Shown here piece after piece: positions 33,647-43,248 of a stretch of DNA of 64,000 nucleotides; position 1 is the first letter of the stretch, and each line of letters begins with the position of its first letter. Source of the DNA: Bacteroidales bacterium (lineage in GTDB: Bacteria; Bacteroidota; Bacteroidia; Bacteroidales; P3); contig JAGCVI010000024.1 in the NCBI GenBank assembly GCA_017962445.1, positions 62,001-126,000 of the forward strand, in the 5' to 3' direction. A program made the translations under genes and the position numbers. The notes under the pieces are model-generated. The model was given only the letters and a program-made list of their open reading frames with translations, was not told the origin of the DNA and ran no database searches.

Positions 33647-34864
33647 ATGATTTACCGCAACATATACGTCGACGGCGTGTTGTCGGACATTACTGTAAGC
33701 GGCGGAATGATAACATCCGTTGCTGTGGCTGGATCAAAGCCTGTGCCTGACGAGGATTCTGTCGACTTTCACGGCGAACGGTGGGCTCTGCCTGGAATGG
33801 TGAATATGCACACCCACTCGGCGATGACACTGCTGCGCAGCGAGGGAAGCGGACTGCCGCTTCAGCGTTGGCTCAACGAGGCCATTTTCCCACACGAGGC
33901 GAAACTGACATCCGACGACATTTACACAGGAGCCCTCGAAGCCTGTCTCGAAATGAAGGAAAGCGGCACAACGGCATTCAACGACATGTATTTCTGCATT
34001 GAGTCTACTGTCCGTGCCGCCCACGAAACTGGCATATGCGGTAATATAGCTCTCTCGGTGACCGACCAGGATTTTGACAACGGAAATATTAAAAAATTCC
34101 AATTCCTTGATTCCAAAGACATTTCCACCTCTATATCGCCACACTCCATTTATGCCGTCAATGGTCAACACCTGAAATATCTTGCCGATTTCGCAAATGA
34201 ACACGACACACTGTATCACATACATTTGTCGGAGACTCAGATGGAACGCGAGGACTGCATAAGCGAACATGGTGTACCGCCTGTTGTTTATCTCGACCAG
34301 TTAGGAGTGCTTGACAAGGTAGGCAGCCACCTTGTAGCAGCGCATAGCCTATGGCTAGACAAGACTGAGATACAATTACTTGGTGAGCATCGCGCCACGG
34401 TGGTGCATTGCCCAAATTCAAACCTAAAACTTGGTTCGGGCTGCAGATTCTTATACACCGAACTACGTGATGCAGGAGTCAATGTCACTCTTGGGACGGA
34501 TGGCTGCGCATCGAGCGACAACCTCGATATGGTGGAAGCAATGAAAGTAATGTCTTTGTTACAAAAAGGGACACGAAACGACCCGTCTGTGCTGCCGGCC
34601 GAAGAGGTGTTTCAAGTGGCTACAAAAAATGGTTATCGTGCTCTGAGACTGGACGATGCTGTTATCAAAGAAGGGCATCGCGCCAACTTTTTTCTTGTTG
34701 ACATCTCCAAACGCGTTTTCAAAGGCGTTATGGACAATAACATCAACCCAAAAGAGCGCACCAAGCTGTTCCTCAACCGATTTATCTATGCTGCACACGG
34801 CGATGCAGTAACCGACACATTTACCGCCGGCAATGCCGCCTGCACACCAGACATAACATCATGA
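33647..34864 (+). CDS. Amidohydrolase of the MTA/SAH deaminase (TRZ/ATZ) family
   Basis: A 405-residue metal-dependent deaminase barrel. Metal ligands are visible: HTH at residues 55-57, H193 and E196 in HIHLSETQ, and D285 in LGTDGCASSDNLD. H233 (AAHSLW) and the CPNSNLKLGSG block fit 5'-methylthioadenosine/S-adenosylhomocysteine deaminases. These convert the adenosyl part to inosyl; close relatives act on other amino-heterocycles, so specificity is not certain. Its stop overlaps the start of the next gene (ATGA), so it is translated together with a peptide-binding lipoprotein. The mtn nucleosidase elsewhere in the window would compete for the same substrates. Confidence 0.88.
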   Translation: MIYRNIYVDGVLSDITVSGGMITSVAVAGSKPVPDEDSVDFHGERWALPGMVNMHTHSAMTLLRSEGSGLPLQRWLNEAIFPHEAKLTSDDIYTGALEACLEMKESGTTAFNDMYFCIESTVRAAHETGICGNIALSVTDQDFDNGNIKKFQFLDSKDISTSISPHSIYAVNGQHLKYLADFANEHDTLYHIHLSETQMEREDCISEHGVPPVVYLDQLGVLDKVGSHLVAAHSLWLDKTEIQLLGEHRATVVHCPNSNLKLGSGCRFLYTELRDAGVNVTLGTDGCASSDNLDMVEAMKVMSLLQKGTRNDPSVLPAEEVFQVATKNGYRALRLDDAVIKEGHRANFFLVDISKRVFKGVMDNNINPKERTKLFLNRFIYAAHGDAVTDTFTAGNAACTPDITS

Positions 34865-36477
34865 ATATCCGTGTATTCATTCTAATATCGATTGTCGCAA
34901 CGTCTTTGCTTGCATGCCATCGTCCCACGGAAGGCGACGGCAAGATGATATTCCGCTACAACGAGTCGGCTGGCATAGCCACACTGGATCCGGCCTTTGC
35001 AAAAGACCAAGCCATCATCTGGGCTACAAGCCAGATTTTCAATGGACTGGTGAGACTCGACACAAATCTTGCAGTCGAGCCGGCCATCGCAAAGGAATGG
35101 ACTATAAGCGACGACGGACTGACCTACACCTTCACACTACGCAACGATGTCTGCTTTCATAAAAACCATCTTTTCGGAACTGCAGACTCGACAAGACATG
35201 TTGTGGCATCGGACTTCCTATATTCATTCAACAGAATCCTCGACCCCAAGGTAGCATCACCGGGATTATGGATCTTCTCGCACGTAGCCGACAACGGATT
35301 CGCCGCGCCCGATGACACCACATTCATTGTCAAATTGAAAGAGCCTTTCCCTCCTATGCTGTCGCTGCTGTCCATGCCTTATTGCAGCGTTGTTCCGCAC
35401 GAAGTAGTGGAGCACTATGGTTCCGACTTCCGTAACCACCCCTGCGGCACTGGACCTTTCTTCTTCCAGTATTGGAAAGAGGGGGTGAAACTGGTGCTTC
35501 GAAAGAACCCGCTCTACTTTGAACGCGACGCAGACGGCACTCGCTTACCCTACCTCGACGCAATTGCTGTAACTTTCATTATCGACAAACAGACCGCCTT
35601 CCTAGAGTTCGTAAAAGGTAACCTCGACTTTATGAACTCCCTAGACGCATCATACAAAGACGAGATCCTGACACGCACAGGACAACTCAAAGCCAAATAT
35701 GCGGAAAAAATAGACATGGTATCCATACCATTCCTGAATACCGAATATCTCGGTTTCAAGATGGACAACGCCTCCAACGCACTTTCCGACAGACGAATAC
35801 GACAGGCCATCAACTATGGCTTCGACCGAAAGAAAATGATGAAATACATGCGCAACAATGTCGGTCGTCCTGGATGCAATGGTATGATTCCATGCGGCTT
35901 GGCAGGCTACGACAGCACAGCCAACTATGGTTACGACTATAATCCGAAACTCGCACGCCAACTATTAAGCGAGGCTGGATTCCCCGATGGCAAAGGGCTG
36001 CCTGACATTACTCTCGCCACCACAAGCAGCTACCTCGACCTATGCAAATACATACAACAGCAGTTGTCGCTTATCGGAGTAAATATAAAGGTGGATGTTA
36101 ACCCTTCAGCAGCGTTGCGAGAACAAATAGCACAAGGCAAATCCAACTGGTTCCGTGGCTCATGGATAGCCGACTACCCTGATGCTGAGAACTACCTCAC
36201 CCTGTTTTGCAGCGAAAACCACTCACCAACAGGACCCAACTACACACATTTCTCGTCACCTGATTTCGACCGTCTATACAAATCTGCATTGAACGAGACC
36301 GACAAAGAAAAGCGAACACTACTCTATCGTGCCATGGACTCCATCGTTATGCGCGAAGCTCCAGTCATTGTGCTTTACTATGACCAAATTCTCCACTTCA
36401 CTCACAAAAACGTATCCGGTCTGCGTACCAACGCAATGAATGCACTCGACCTACGCTATGTAAAGAAAAAGCTTTAA
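34861..36477 (+). CDS. ABC-transporter substrate-binding lipoprotein (oligopeptide type)
   Basis: A 538-residue family 5 extracellular solute-binding protein (DppA/OppA/SgrR-like). The N-terminus NIRVFILISIVATSLLAC has a lipobox LLAC. The IWATSQIFNGLVRLD and LAVEPAIAKEWTISDDGLTY segments are typical of the family, and the C-terminal region has IADYPDAENYLTLFCS. No permease or ATPase gene is adjacent, so it either serves transporters encoded elsewhere or acts alone. It begins with ATGA overlap on the deaminase stop. The ligand may be a peptide or a nucleoside-derived compound; sequence alone does not decide. Confidence 0.9.
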   Translation: MNIRVFILISIVATSLLACHRPTEGDGKMIFRYNESAGIATLDPAFAKDQAIIWATSQIFNGLVRLDTNLAVEPAIAKEWTISDDGLTYTFTLRNDVCFHKNHLFGTADSTRHVVASDFLYSFNRILDPKVASPGLWIFSHVADNGFAAPDDTTFIVKLKEPFPPMLSLLSMPYCSVVPHEVVEHYGSDFRNHPCGTGPFFFQYWKEGVKLVLRKNPLYFERDADGTRLPYLDAIAVTFIIDKQTAFLEFVKGNLDFMNSLDASYKDEILTRTGQLKAKYAEKIDMVSIPFLNTEYLGFKMDNASNALSDRRIRQAINYGFDRKKMMKYMRNNVGRPGCNGMIPCGLAGYDSTANYGYDYNPKLARQLLSEAGFPDGKGLPDITLATTSSYLDLCKYIQQQLSLIGVNIKVDVNPSAALREQIAQGKSNWFRGSWIADYPDAENYLTLFCSENHSPTGPNYTHFSSPDFDRLYKSALNETDKEKRTLLYRAMDSIVMREAPVIVLYYDQILHFTHKNVSGLRTNAMNALDLRYVKKKL

Positions 36478-36517
36478 AACAACAAGTCACTAATTATAAA
36501 CAATCAGTATTTAAATC

Positions 36518-36547
36518 TTGGTTTTAGAGATTTTTTGTGTACCTTTG
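36518..36547 (+). promoter_or_regulatory. Bacteroidota-type promoter for the WG-repeat protein
   Basis: TTG at 36518-36520, a 19-base spacer, then TACCTTTG at 36540-36547 followed by CAAAA. This is the clearest full promoter of the window; transcription should begin near 36554, about 50 bases before the ATG. Confidence 0.75.
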
Positions 36548-36605
36548 CAAAAAATATTTGTCTAATATTACCATATACGTCAATAATTCCTTAACAACCA
36601 CCCAT

Positions 36606-38945
36606 ATGAAAAAAATTACTTTTGTATTAGCTTTTATTGCCGTCGCTCTTGGTGCGTCGGCACAACAGCCAAAACCGCTTGTTCTCACAGACGAGACCAA
36701 GTTTGTCGACCTGCCGGATGATTGCAACTGGATCTCCGATCTTGACGATGGCGTTTGGACAGTAAAAAGCGGGAATGCCTTCGGATTCTTCCTTGACGAC
36801 GGCAGTAAACTATTTGATTTCGAATGGCAATCAAATTCAACCTACCGCGATCCGAAAATGCTCGGTGGCGCGGTAATAATGTACAAAAAAGGTGAAATCT
36901 ACGACAAACCACAGTACATCCTATACCGAGATGGCTCAATCAAGGAATTGCCTATTGAGTATACTGGCGCAGCCACCAATTTTGTGGATGGTGTGGCTCT
37001 CATCGGCAAAAAGAAGAGTTTCTATGGCGTCGACTATGTCTATATCAACGTCAAAGGGGAGCGTGTATACGGTGACTTGGTATCGTCGCCAGACCGTTTC
37101 AACGGCGAGAATTACACCCTTCCTCCTTTAAAAGAGGGTCTGCGCGCATTCAAATCACCATCAGAATATAAATGGGGCTATATCGATGCAAATGGCAAAA
37201 TTGTGATTCCCGCACGATTCAAGAAGTGTCGCTCATTCAACGAAGGATACGCTTTGGTCGAAGAAAACAACAAGATTTTCTTCATAGACAAGAAAGGAAA
37301 CAAGGTCTTTGAACCCTCATGGGGCAGCGATGTCTACTTCAACGATGTCAGTGACGTTCGCGACGGCTATTTCGTAGTGAACAATTCACCTAGAACATAC
37401 TACAACATGAAAGGAGAAAAGGTGTTTGAAGGCAAACATGGAACATGGTTCTATGGAGGTTATTCCATCTATGACGACCCAAATGACCAGTATAAGTATA
37501 GCCTTGTGATTGACAAAGACTTCAAAACCATCAGACGCATCCCTAACGTTGAATCAGGATGGGACGACTTCGGCTGCACACCTACTTTCACCGAGGCTGG
37601 TGTAGCTTCCGTGAAACATGAAAAAATCATTGCACCCGACGGAACAACATTAATACAACACTACCCCATTACAAATGAACGCGCAAACGGCAGCAGCATC
37701 GGAAGCTTCTCAAGGTCTGGCTACGCACAGGCATGGCTCAACCACAATGGTGTGCGATACAAAGGTTTTATTAACCTCGACGGCGAATTCGTCATTGTAT
37801 ATGATTGGGATAGAAAAGTGACAGAAATAACCATAGATCCTAACAATCCGATATCAGAAAGAAAGCCGATTGTTGATCCTAGGCGCCCCAAAAAGCCTAT
37901 CGAACCCGAAGACAAGACACCCAAAGGTCCTAGGACTACAACACGTCAGGATTATACCGTCACTGTCATAGCAAACCCTGCAAATGGTGGCTCCGTAAAA
38001 GGCGGAGGAAAATACCACCTCGGCGACAAAGTGTCACTTTCTGCCACACCCAAAGATGGATGGAAACTGAAAGAATGGGAATGCAACACAATGGGATTCT
38101 ACGCACCTGACTTGCCCAACGGCGTTACCATCGACGGACGCGACCTTTCATTCACCGCCAATTTCTATGAGACACCCAAGAAAGACACTATCATCAACGT
38201 TGAGACCTCTGGAGGATTCAGCGGCCACAACAAGGCTCGTCTCGACAAGAAAAGCGACTTCACGCTTGACTTCGACGTGTATATGGAGCTAAGCTCGGCC
38301 AAAGACATCAAAAGCCCATACGGCAACAACACCTATGGTTTCTTGACCTGCGTTATTGACGGAACCAAGGACATTGTCGTTCCACAGAAAGTCAACGGCA
38401 AAGAGACCACATTGTCGTTCAAGGCATTCTATGTACCGATGAAGGTTTCGGGCATCATCAAGGACAACAAGGACGGCAAGCGTTACCTCGTTCTCGATGG
38501 TGGACAGGTTATGGTAAACGACATACACCTTGGCGAAGCCGACCTGTTTGCGGCTCTCTTTGTCAATACCATGCTCGGTGTTGAAGGCACTCTAGGGACA
38601 GCATCCAATGCACGCTATCGTCTTGAACTAAAAGATTATAATGAATCTACAGGTGAATGCACTTTCGGTGAATTGTACCGTTTCCATCCAGAGCTGGGAT
38701 GGGTGCTGACGGACGACTACCCTGTCAAGTACACGAACACCTTCTTCGGAACCAAGTCAGAGGACAACAGCATCAGCGGTGATTTCCTGCGCGGTGTACA
38801 CATGAAACCCAGCGCCAAGCGCACCGTCGAGTTTGTACCGCCAAAGGGCTGGATTAAGGAAGGCTACGACAGCGCAGTCAAAGCATTCCTCAACGAGATG
38901 GGCAACCTCGTAACCGACTGGGACGAATTCTTCAAAGATAAGTAA
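36606..38945 (+). CDS. Exported WG-repeat and InlB-like-repeat protein
   Basis: A 779-residue protein, started at the ATG at 36606 for a good signal peptide (KKITFVLAFIAVALGASA-Q); the open frame extends upstream across the promoter, which is not coding. Residues about 20-420 contain WG-type repeats, for instance KWGYIDANGKIVIPARF and FIDKKGNKVFEPSWG. A proline/lysine-rich linker (RRPKKPIEPEDKTPKGP) joins them to an InlB-type bacterial repeat at about 448-520 (VTVIANPANGGSVKGGGKY). The remaining 250 residues are unlike anything I recognise. No T9SS sorting domain is seen, so the periplasm or outer-membrane face is its likely place. Confidence 0.82.
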   Translation: MKKITFVLAFIAVALGASAQQPKPLVLTDETKFVDLPDDCNWISDLDDGVWTVKSGNAFGFFLDDGSKLFDFEWQSNSTYRDPKMLGGAVIMYKKGEIYDKPQYILYRDGSIKELPIEYTGAATNFVDGVALIGKKKSFYGVDYVYINVKGERVYGDLVSSPDRFNGENYTLPPLKEGLRAFKSPSEYKWGYIDANGKIVIPARFKKCRSFNEGYALVEENNKIFFIDKKGNKVFEPSWGSDVYFNDVSDVRDGYFVVNNSPRTYYNMKGEKVFEGKHGTWFYGGYSIYDDPNDQYKYSLVIDKDFKTIRRIPNVESGWDDFGCTPTFTEAGVASVKHEKIIAPDGTTLIQHYPITNERANGSSIGSFSRSGYAQAWLNHNGVRYKGFINLDGEFVIVYDWDRKVTEITIDPNNPISERKPIVDPRRPKKPIEPEDKTPKGPRTTTRQDYTVTVIANPANGGSVKGGGKYHLGDKVSLSATPKDGWKLKEWECNTMGFYAPDLPNGVTIDGRDLSFTANFYETPKKDTIINVETSGGFSGHNKARLDKKSDFTLDFDVYMELSSAKDIKSPYGNNTYGFLTCVIDGTKDIVVPQKVNGKETTLSFKAFYVPMKVSGIIKDNKDGKRYLVLDGGQVMVNDIHLGEADLFAALFVNTMLGVEGTLGTASNARYRLELKDYNESTGECTFGELYRFHPELGWVLTDDYPVKYTNTFFGTKSEDNSISGDFLRGVHMKPSAKRTVEFVPPKGWIKEGYDSAVKAFLNEMGNLVTDWDEFFKDK

Positions 38946-38962
38946 ACTGATTTATAGTACAC

Positions 38963-39000
38963 AAAAAAAAATACCACATGTAAGCATGTGGTATTTTTTT
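38963..39000. terminator. Bidirectional terminator between the WG-repeat gene and valS
   Basis: A perfect 10-bp stem ATACCACATG/CATGTGGTAT with a TAAG loop, flanked by eight A on the left and six T on the right. It can end both convergent transcripts. Confidence 0.9.
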
Positions 39001-39011
39001 GCTAGCATTAA

Positions 39012-41696
39012 TTATTTCAAGCCTTCCATCTGTGCTTTGATGGCAGCGATTTTCTGTTCGGCGTCGGCTTTCTTCTGACGTTCGACTGCAACGACCTTCT
39101 CGGGGGCACCGTTGACGAATTTCTCGTTGCCAAGTTTCTTCATCACACTTGCGAGGAAACCTTCGGCATATTTCAGTTCCTCTTCAAGCTTCTTCATCTC
39201 GGCTTCGACATCGATGTTCTGAGACATAGGGACAAAGCATTCCATAGTGCCAATCATGAAACTCACTGCGCCGTCAATCTTTTTGTCAACATAGCTTATC
39301 TGCTTAACATTGGCCAACTTACGAATAATACCATCGAAGCGGGTGTTCATGGCAGAGCCGTCGCTACACACTATAAAAAGTTCCAACTCCTCTTTTGGTG
39401 ACAATCCCTTGCTGCTACGCAAATTGCGAACACCGGCAATAACCTCGCGGGCACGTGTGCAGTCGTCAAGCAGACGCTGGTCAAAGAAAACGCTGGCAGG
39501 CATATGCTGAATCATGATGCTACTTTCGGCGATCAGCTTAGCACGACTCTCTTCGCCATGGTCGTCCTGCAGCAGGTGCCATATCTCCTCGGTGATGAAC
39601 GGCATGAAAGGATGCAGCATATACATCAGCCGTTCGAATATTGATATTGTAGCGTTGTAGGTCTCACGGTCTATCGGACTACCATAGGCAGGTTTCACCA
39701 TCTCAAGGAACCATGAGCAAAAGTCGTCCCAAATCAGCTTGTAGGTATTCATCAACGCCTCACTGAGACGGTACTGGTCAAAGTCGCGCTCAATGTCGGC
39801 AAGCACACATGCCATACGCTGTTCCATCCACTCCACGCTTACAGCGTTCTCGTCACTCTGGTTCAATTCGTCGCTCACTGCCCATCCCTTAACAAGGCGC
39901 AGAGCGTTCCAAATCTTGTTGGCGAAATTGCGGCCCTGCTCGCAAATCTTTGTGTCGAAGGGCAGGTCGTTGCCGGCAGGAGCTGTCAACAGCATACCCA
40001 TACGCACGCCGTCGGCTCCGTATTCATTGATGAGTGCCAACGGGTCGGGCGAATTGCCCAGCTGTTTTGACATCTTGCGACCCTTTTCATCACGCACAAT
40101 ACCAGTAAAGTATACGTGTTTGAACGGCACTTCGCCACGATACTCCTCGCCAGCCATAATCATACGCGCCACCCAGAAGAAGATAATATCGGGAGCAGTG
40201 ATAAGGTCATCAGTAGGATAGTAATACTTGATTTCCTCATTATCAGGATTGCGTATACCGTCGAAGAGGCTTATAGGCCACAGCCAACTGCTGAACCATG
40301 TGTCCAAAACATCCTCGTCCTGACGCAGTTCACCAGTATAACCATATTTCTCTGCGGCTATCTTTCTGGCCTCTTCCTCATTGAGAGCCACGACAGTCTC
40401 CGTTCTATGATCTCCATTCTCTGTTTTCTGCTCGAAATACCATGCCGGTATACGGTGACCCCACCACAGCTGGCGGCTGATGCACCAGTCCTTTATGTTC
40501 TCCAGCCAGTGGCGGTAGGTGTTCTTGAATTTGTCGGGATGAAACTGTATGGTGTCGTCTTCAACCACCTCGAGTGCTTTCTTGGCGATGTCGGTCATCT
40601 TCATGAACCACTGGGCACTGAGTTTGGGCTCGATTACCGCGTCGGTACGTTCAGAATGACCCACCTTGTTGACGTAGTCCTCCACCTTCTCGACCAAGCC
40701 AGCCTCTTCAAGGTCTTTCATTATGGCCTTGCGGCACACGAAACGGTCCTGACCAGCATACTTGCCTCCATTTTCGTTCAACGTACCATTGTCATTGAAG
40801 ATGTTGATAGTCTCGAGGTTATACTTCATACCGAGGTTATAGTCGTTCACGTCGTGCGCAGGGGTAATCTTAAGTGCACCTGTACCGAACTCACGGTCAA
40901 CATATTCATCCATGATGATAGGTACACTACGACCGACAGAAGGTACAATCACCCTCTTGCCTTTAAGCCACTGGTAACGCTCGTCCTCGGGGTGCACGCA
41001 CACAGCCGTGTCGCCGAGTATTGTCTCAGGACGAGTGGTCGCCACAACAATGTATTTTGATTTGTCTGAAGAATCAGGATTATCAATATAGTAGCGAAGA
41101 TAGAATAACTTGGAGTGACTTTCCTTGTAATTCACCTCCTCGTCGCTGACAGCAGTGAGCGCCTGCGGATCCCAGTTGACCATGCGGACACCACGGTAAA
41201 TAAGCCCCTTGTTGTAAAGGTCCACGAAAACACGTATCACACTCTCATAACGGATGTCGTCCATTGTGAACGCCGTGCGGTCCCAGTCGCAACTGGCACC
41301 GAGTTTACGCAACTGCTTCAATATGATGCCGCCATACTCCTCTTTCCATTCCCATGCATATTTAAGAAACTCGTCGCGGCTGATGTCGCGTTTGTCAATA
41401 CCGCGTTCCTTCAGCATATTCACCACCTTGGCCTCGGTAGCAATGCTGGCATGGTCGGTTCCCGGCACCCAGCAGGCATTCTTGCCCATCATGCGTGCAC
41501 GACGCACCAGCACGTCCTGAATGGTATTGTTGAGCATGTGACCCATGTGCAAAACCCCGGTGACGTTAGGCGGGGGAATCACAATGGTATATGGCCGACG
41601 ACGGTCGGGCTCAGAATGAAACAATTTCTTGTCAAGCCAAAATTGGTACCATCTCTCCTCGACGGCACGCGGATCATATTTCGAAGCTATTTCCAT
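39012..41696 (-). CDS. valS: Valyl-tRNA synthetase
   Basis: An 894-residue class Ia synthetase. The HIGH signature appears as HMGH in [15 protein letters not shown], the CP1 editing domain lies at about residues 200-340, and KMSKQ in [16 protein letters not shown] is the KMSKS equivalent, followed by the anticodon-binding domain. The C-terminal 65 residues (about 830-894) form the ValS coiled-coil arm ([18 protein letters not shown]). It attaches valine to tRNA-Val. It is transcribed alone, toward the terminator at 38963-39000. No obvious TAnnTTTG box is seen in the 75 bases upstream. Confidence 0.97.
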   Translation of the reverse strand: MEIASKYDPRAVEERWYQFWLDKKLFHSEPDRRRPYTIVIPPPNVTGVLHMGHMLNNTIQDVLVRRARMMGKNACWVPGTDHASIATEAKVVNMLKERGIDKRDISRDEFLKYAWEWKEEYGGIILKQLRKLGASCDWDRTAFTMDDIRYESVIRVFVDLYNKGLIYRGVRMVNWDPQALTAVSDEEVNYKESHSKLFYLRYYIDNPDSSDKSKYIVVATTRPETILGDTAVCVHPEDERYQWLKGKRVIVPSVGRSVPIIMDEYVDREFGTGALKITPAHDVNDYNLGMKYNLETINIFNDNGTLNENGGKYAGQDRFVCRKAIMKDLEEAGLVEKVEDYVNKVGHSERTDAVIEPKLSAQWFMKMTDIAKKALEVVEDDTIQFHPDKFKNTYRHWLENIKDWCISRQLWWGHRIPAWYFEQKTENGDHRTETVVALNEEEARKIAAEKYGYTGELRQDEDVLDTWFSSWLWPISLFDGIRNPDNEEIKYYYPTDDLITAPDIIFFWVARMIMAGEEYRGEVPFKHVYFTGIVRDEKGRKMSKQLGNSPDPLALINEYGADGVRMGMLLTAPAGNDLPFDTKICEQGRNFANKIWNALRLVKGWAVSDELNQSDENAVSVEWMEQRMACVLADIERDFDQYRLSEALMNTYKLIWDDFCSWFLEMVKPAYGSPIDRETYNATISIFERLMYMLHPFMPFITEEIWHLLQDDHGEESRAKLIAESSIMIQHMPASVFFDQRLLDDCTRAREVIAGVRNLRSSKGLSPKEELELFIVCSDGSAMNTRFDGIIRKLANVKQISYVDKKIDGAVSFMIGTMECFVPMSQNIDVEAEMKKLEEELKYAEGFLASVMKKLGNEKFVNGAPEKVVAVERQKKADAEQKIAAIKAQMEGLK

Positions 41697-41771
41697 TAGA
41701 GGGTTTGTAGTTTTTTATTAAGTAACTATTCAAGATTCAATAAATTACACTGTCTAATATCTCCAACAATA

Positions 41772-42203
41772 TTAAAAACTGAAAGAAATTGGCAGATTAA
41801 ATAAGGCACGTACCGGTTTCCCCTTTATTATGCCAGGTTTCCATTTGGGCATCGCCTTCACGACACGCACAGCCTCTGCACCACAGCCGCCACCGATGTC
41901 ACGGAGCAATTTAACATTTCCAACGCTACCGTCTTTCTCAACAACAAAACTTAAATAAACAATTCCAGAAATGCCGTTATCTCTTGCGAGAGTAGGATAT
42001 ACGATACTGTCGGCGAGGTATTTGTACAAGGCTGTCTCACCGCCAGGAAACGAGGGGTTTTCGTCGACATAGGTGTACACTTTTTCCACGTCGTCATCCG
42101 ATATTTCAACAAACTCAATCTCATCGACCTGCGCATTCAAGCCGAATCCGACTGAAATGAAAAATATCAAAAATAGCAATCCTTTGAAATTCAACAATTT
42201 CAT
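41772..42203 (-). CDS. Exported TonB C-terminal-domain protein lacking a membrane anchor
   Basis: A 143-residue protein. I use the ATG at 42203, giving the signal peptide KLLNFKGLLFLIFFISVGFG ending NAQ. Residues about 60-143 form a TonB C-terminal domain: ENPSFPGGETALYKYLADSIVYPTL in two halves, GIVYLSFVVEKDGSVGNV, AVRVVKAMPKWKPG and the end VRALFNLPISF. Ordinary TonB keeps an N-terminal membrane helix and a proline-rich linker; here the signal peptide looks cleavable and the linker is only about 35 acidic residues. It may be a free periplasmic TonB-like domain, or the signal may be an uncleaved anchor. It has its own TACTTTTGCA promoter, back to back with that of the HAD gene. Confidence 0.85.
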   Translation of the reverse strand: MKLLNFKGLLFLIFFISVGFGLNAQVDEIEFVEISDDDVEKVYTYVDENPSFPGGETALYKYLADSIVYPTLARDNGISGIVYLSFVVEKDGSVGNVKLLRDIGGGCGAEAVRVVKAMPKWKPGIIKGKPVRALFNLPISFSF

Positions 42204-42230
42204 AAATTCAAGCATTTTTGGTAGAAACTG

Positions 42231-42238
42231 CAAAAGTA
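42231..42238 (-). promoter_or_regulatory. Promoter -7 box for the TonB-domain gene
   Basis: Coding strand TACTTTTG followed by CA, 28 bases before the chosen start. It supports the ATG at 42203, because longer starts would leave almost no leader. Confidence 0.6.
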
Positions 42239-42288
42239 TAATAAAAATTAAAAATATCAAAATAATTCGGCAGTTTCATAAAAAGCAC

Positions 42289-42296
42289 TATCTTTG
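42289..42296 (+). promoter_or_regulatory. Promoter -7 box for the HAD phosphatase gene
   Basis: TATCTTTG matches TAnnTTTG; the -33 region reads TTCGG, close to TTG. The leader would be about 140 bases and contains a nine-G tract. Confidence 0.5.
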
Positions 42297-42363
42297 CCCC
42301 TGCTAAAATAGACCCTTTCAAAGGCCTATTCCCTTCCTTTTTAACTGATAGCCAATCAGATAT

Positions 42364-42372
42364 GGGGGGGGG
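42364..42372 (+). repeat. Nine-base G homopolymer in the leader of the HAD gene
   Basis: Nine G followed by TGGG in an otherwise AT-rich leader. Tracts of this length can vary by slipped-strand replication and may form G-quadruplex-like structures. It is not in a coding region. Confidence 0.6.
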
Positions 42373-42443
42373 TGGGTATTTGTAGGGTATTGTGAAATAT
42401 TAAAAAAAAATATAAAAACCAATAAAAAAAAGAAGAAAAAAGA

Positions 42444-43211
42444 ATGATTAAGGCTGTTTTTTTCGACATTGATGGAACTTTGCTGAGCTCGCGCACCCAT
42501 CAGGTGCTGCCAGGCACCATAGCCGCCTTCAAGGAGCTGCAGAGTAAAGGCATCAAGACATTTGTGTCGTCTGGACGCCCGAAAATACTCATTCCCAACA
42601 TGCCATTGCATTTTGATGGGTATATCACCGTCAACGGAGGCTACTGCATTGTCAGCGACTCTGTCCTGTACAGCAACGCCATCAAGCCCGAGGTATGCAA
42701 ACGATGGATTGAGTATGTCGAAAAAAACAATATGACAACTATGTGTTTCACTGCTCATGAGATGTTCATCAACAAGATAGACCCTGTAGCGGTGGCTTTG
42801 CGCGACCAACTGGGCTTCGAGATGCCTCCCATGCGACCGCTCGACGAGATGAAGGACAAGGAGGTCTACCAGTTCATAGCTCTGCAACCTGCCGAAAAAG
42901 ACAAAGAAGTCTTGGCACTGCTGGGCGACTGCCGACTTCCCCGATGGCATCCCGTCTTCACCGACCTCATTCCCGATGGCAGCAGCAAGGCTGTCGGAAT
43001 CGGGAAAATACTCGACCATTTTGGTCTAACTACCAACGAGGCCATGGCTTTCGGCGATGGCGCTAACGACATTGAAATGCTCGACTATGTGGGCTGCAGC
43101 GTGGCCATGGGCAACGCCGCCGACATAGTGAAACGACACGCGACTTTCGTTACCGGCGATGCCGACAGCGAGGGAATTCGTGATGCATTGAAAAGACTTC
43201 AAATAATTTAA
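42444..43211 (+). CDS. HAD-superfamily (Cof-type) phosphatase
   Basis: A 255-residue hydrolase of the Cof/type IIB group. Motif I is DIDGTLLSS near residue 9 (nucleophile Asp), motif II is SSGRP, the lysine is in SSKAVGIGKIL and motif IV is FGDGANDIEMLDYVG. A cap domain lies between motifs II and III. Such enzymes dephosphorylate sugar phosphates, FMN or PLP; the substrate is unknown. It has a long leader with a nine-G tract and is followed 37 bases later by an endonuclease/phosphatase-fold gene. Confidence 0.93.
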   Translation: MIKAVFFDIDGTLLSSRTHQVLPGTIAAFKELQSKGIKTFVSSGRPKILIPNMPLHFDGYITVNGGYCIVSDSVLYSNAIKPEVCKRWIEYVEKNNMTTMCFTAHEMFINKIDPVAVALRDQLGFEMPPMRPLDEMKDKEVYQFIALQPAEKDKEVLALLGDCRLPRWHPVFTDLIPDGSSKAVGIGKILDHFGLTTNEAMAFGDGANDIEMLDYVGCSVAMGNAADIVKRHATFVTGDADSEGIRDALKRLQII

Positions 43212-43248
43212 AACGAAGAATACTGAAGAGAGAAACTAAACGGATTAG

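Noticed and set aside
40116-41060. A 314-codon open frame on the plus strand inside valS
   Set aside because: The minus strand encodes a full-length valyl-tRNA synthetase with all signatures.
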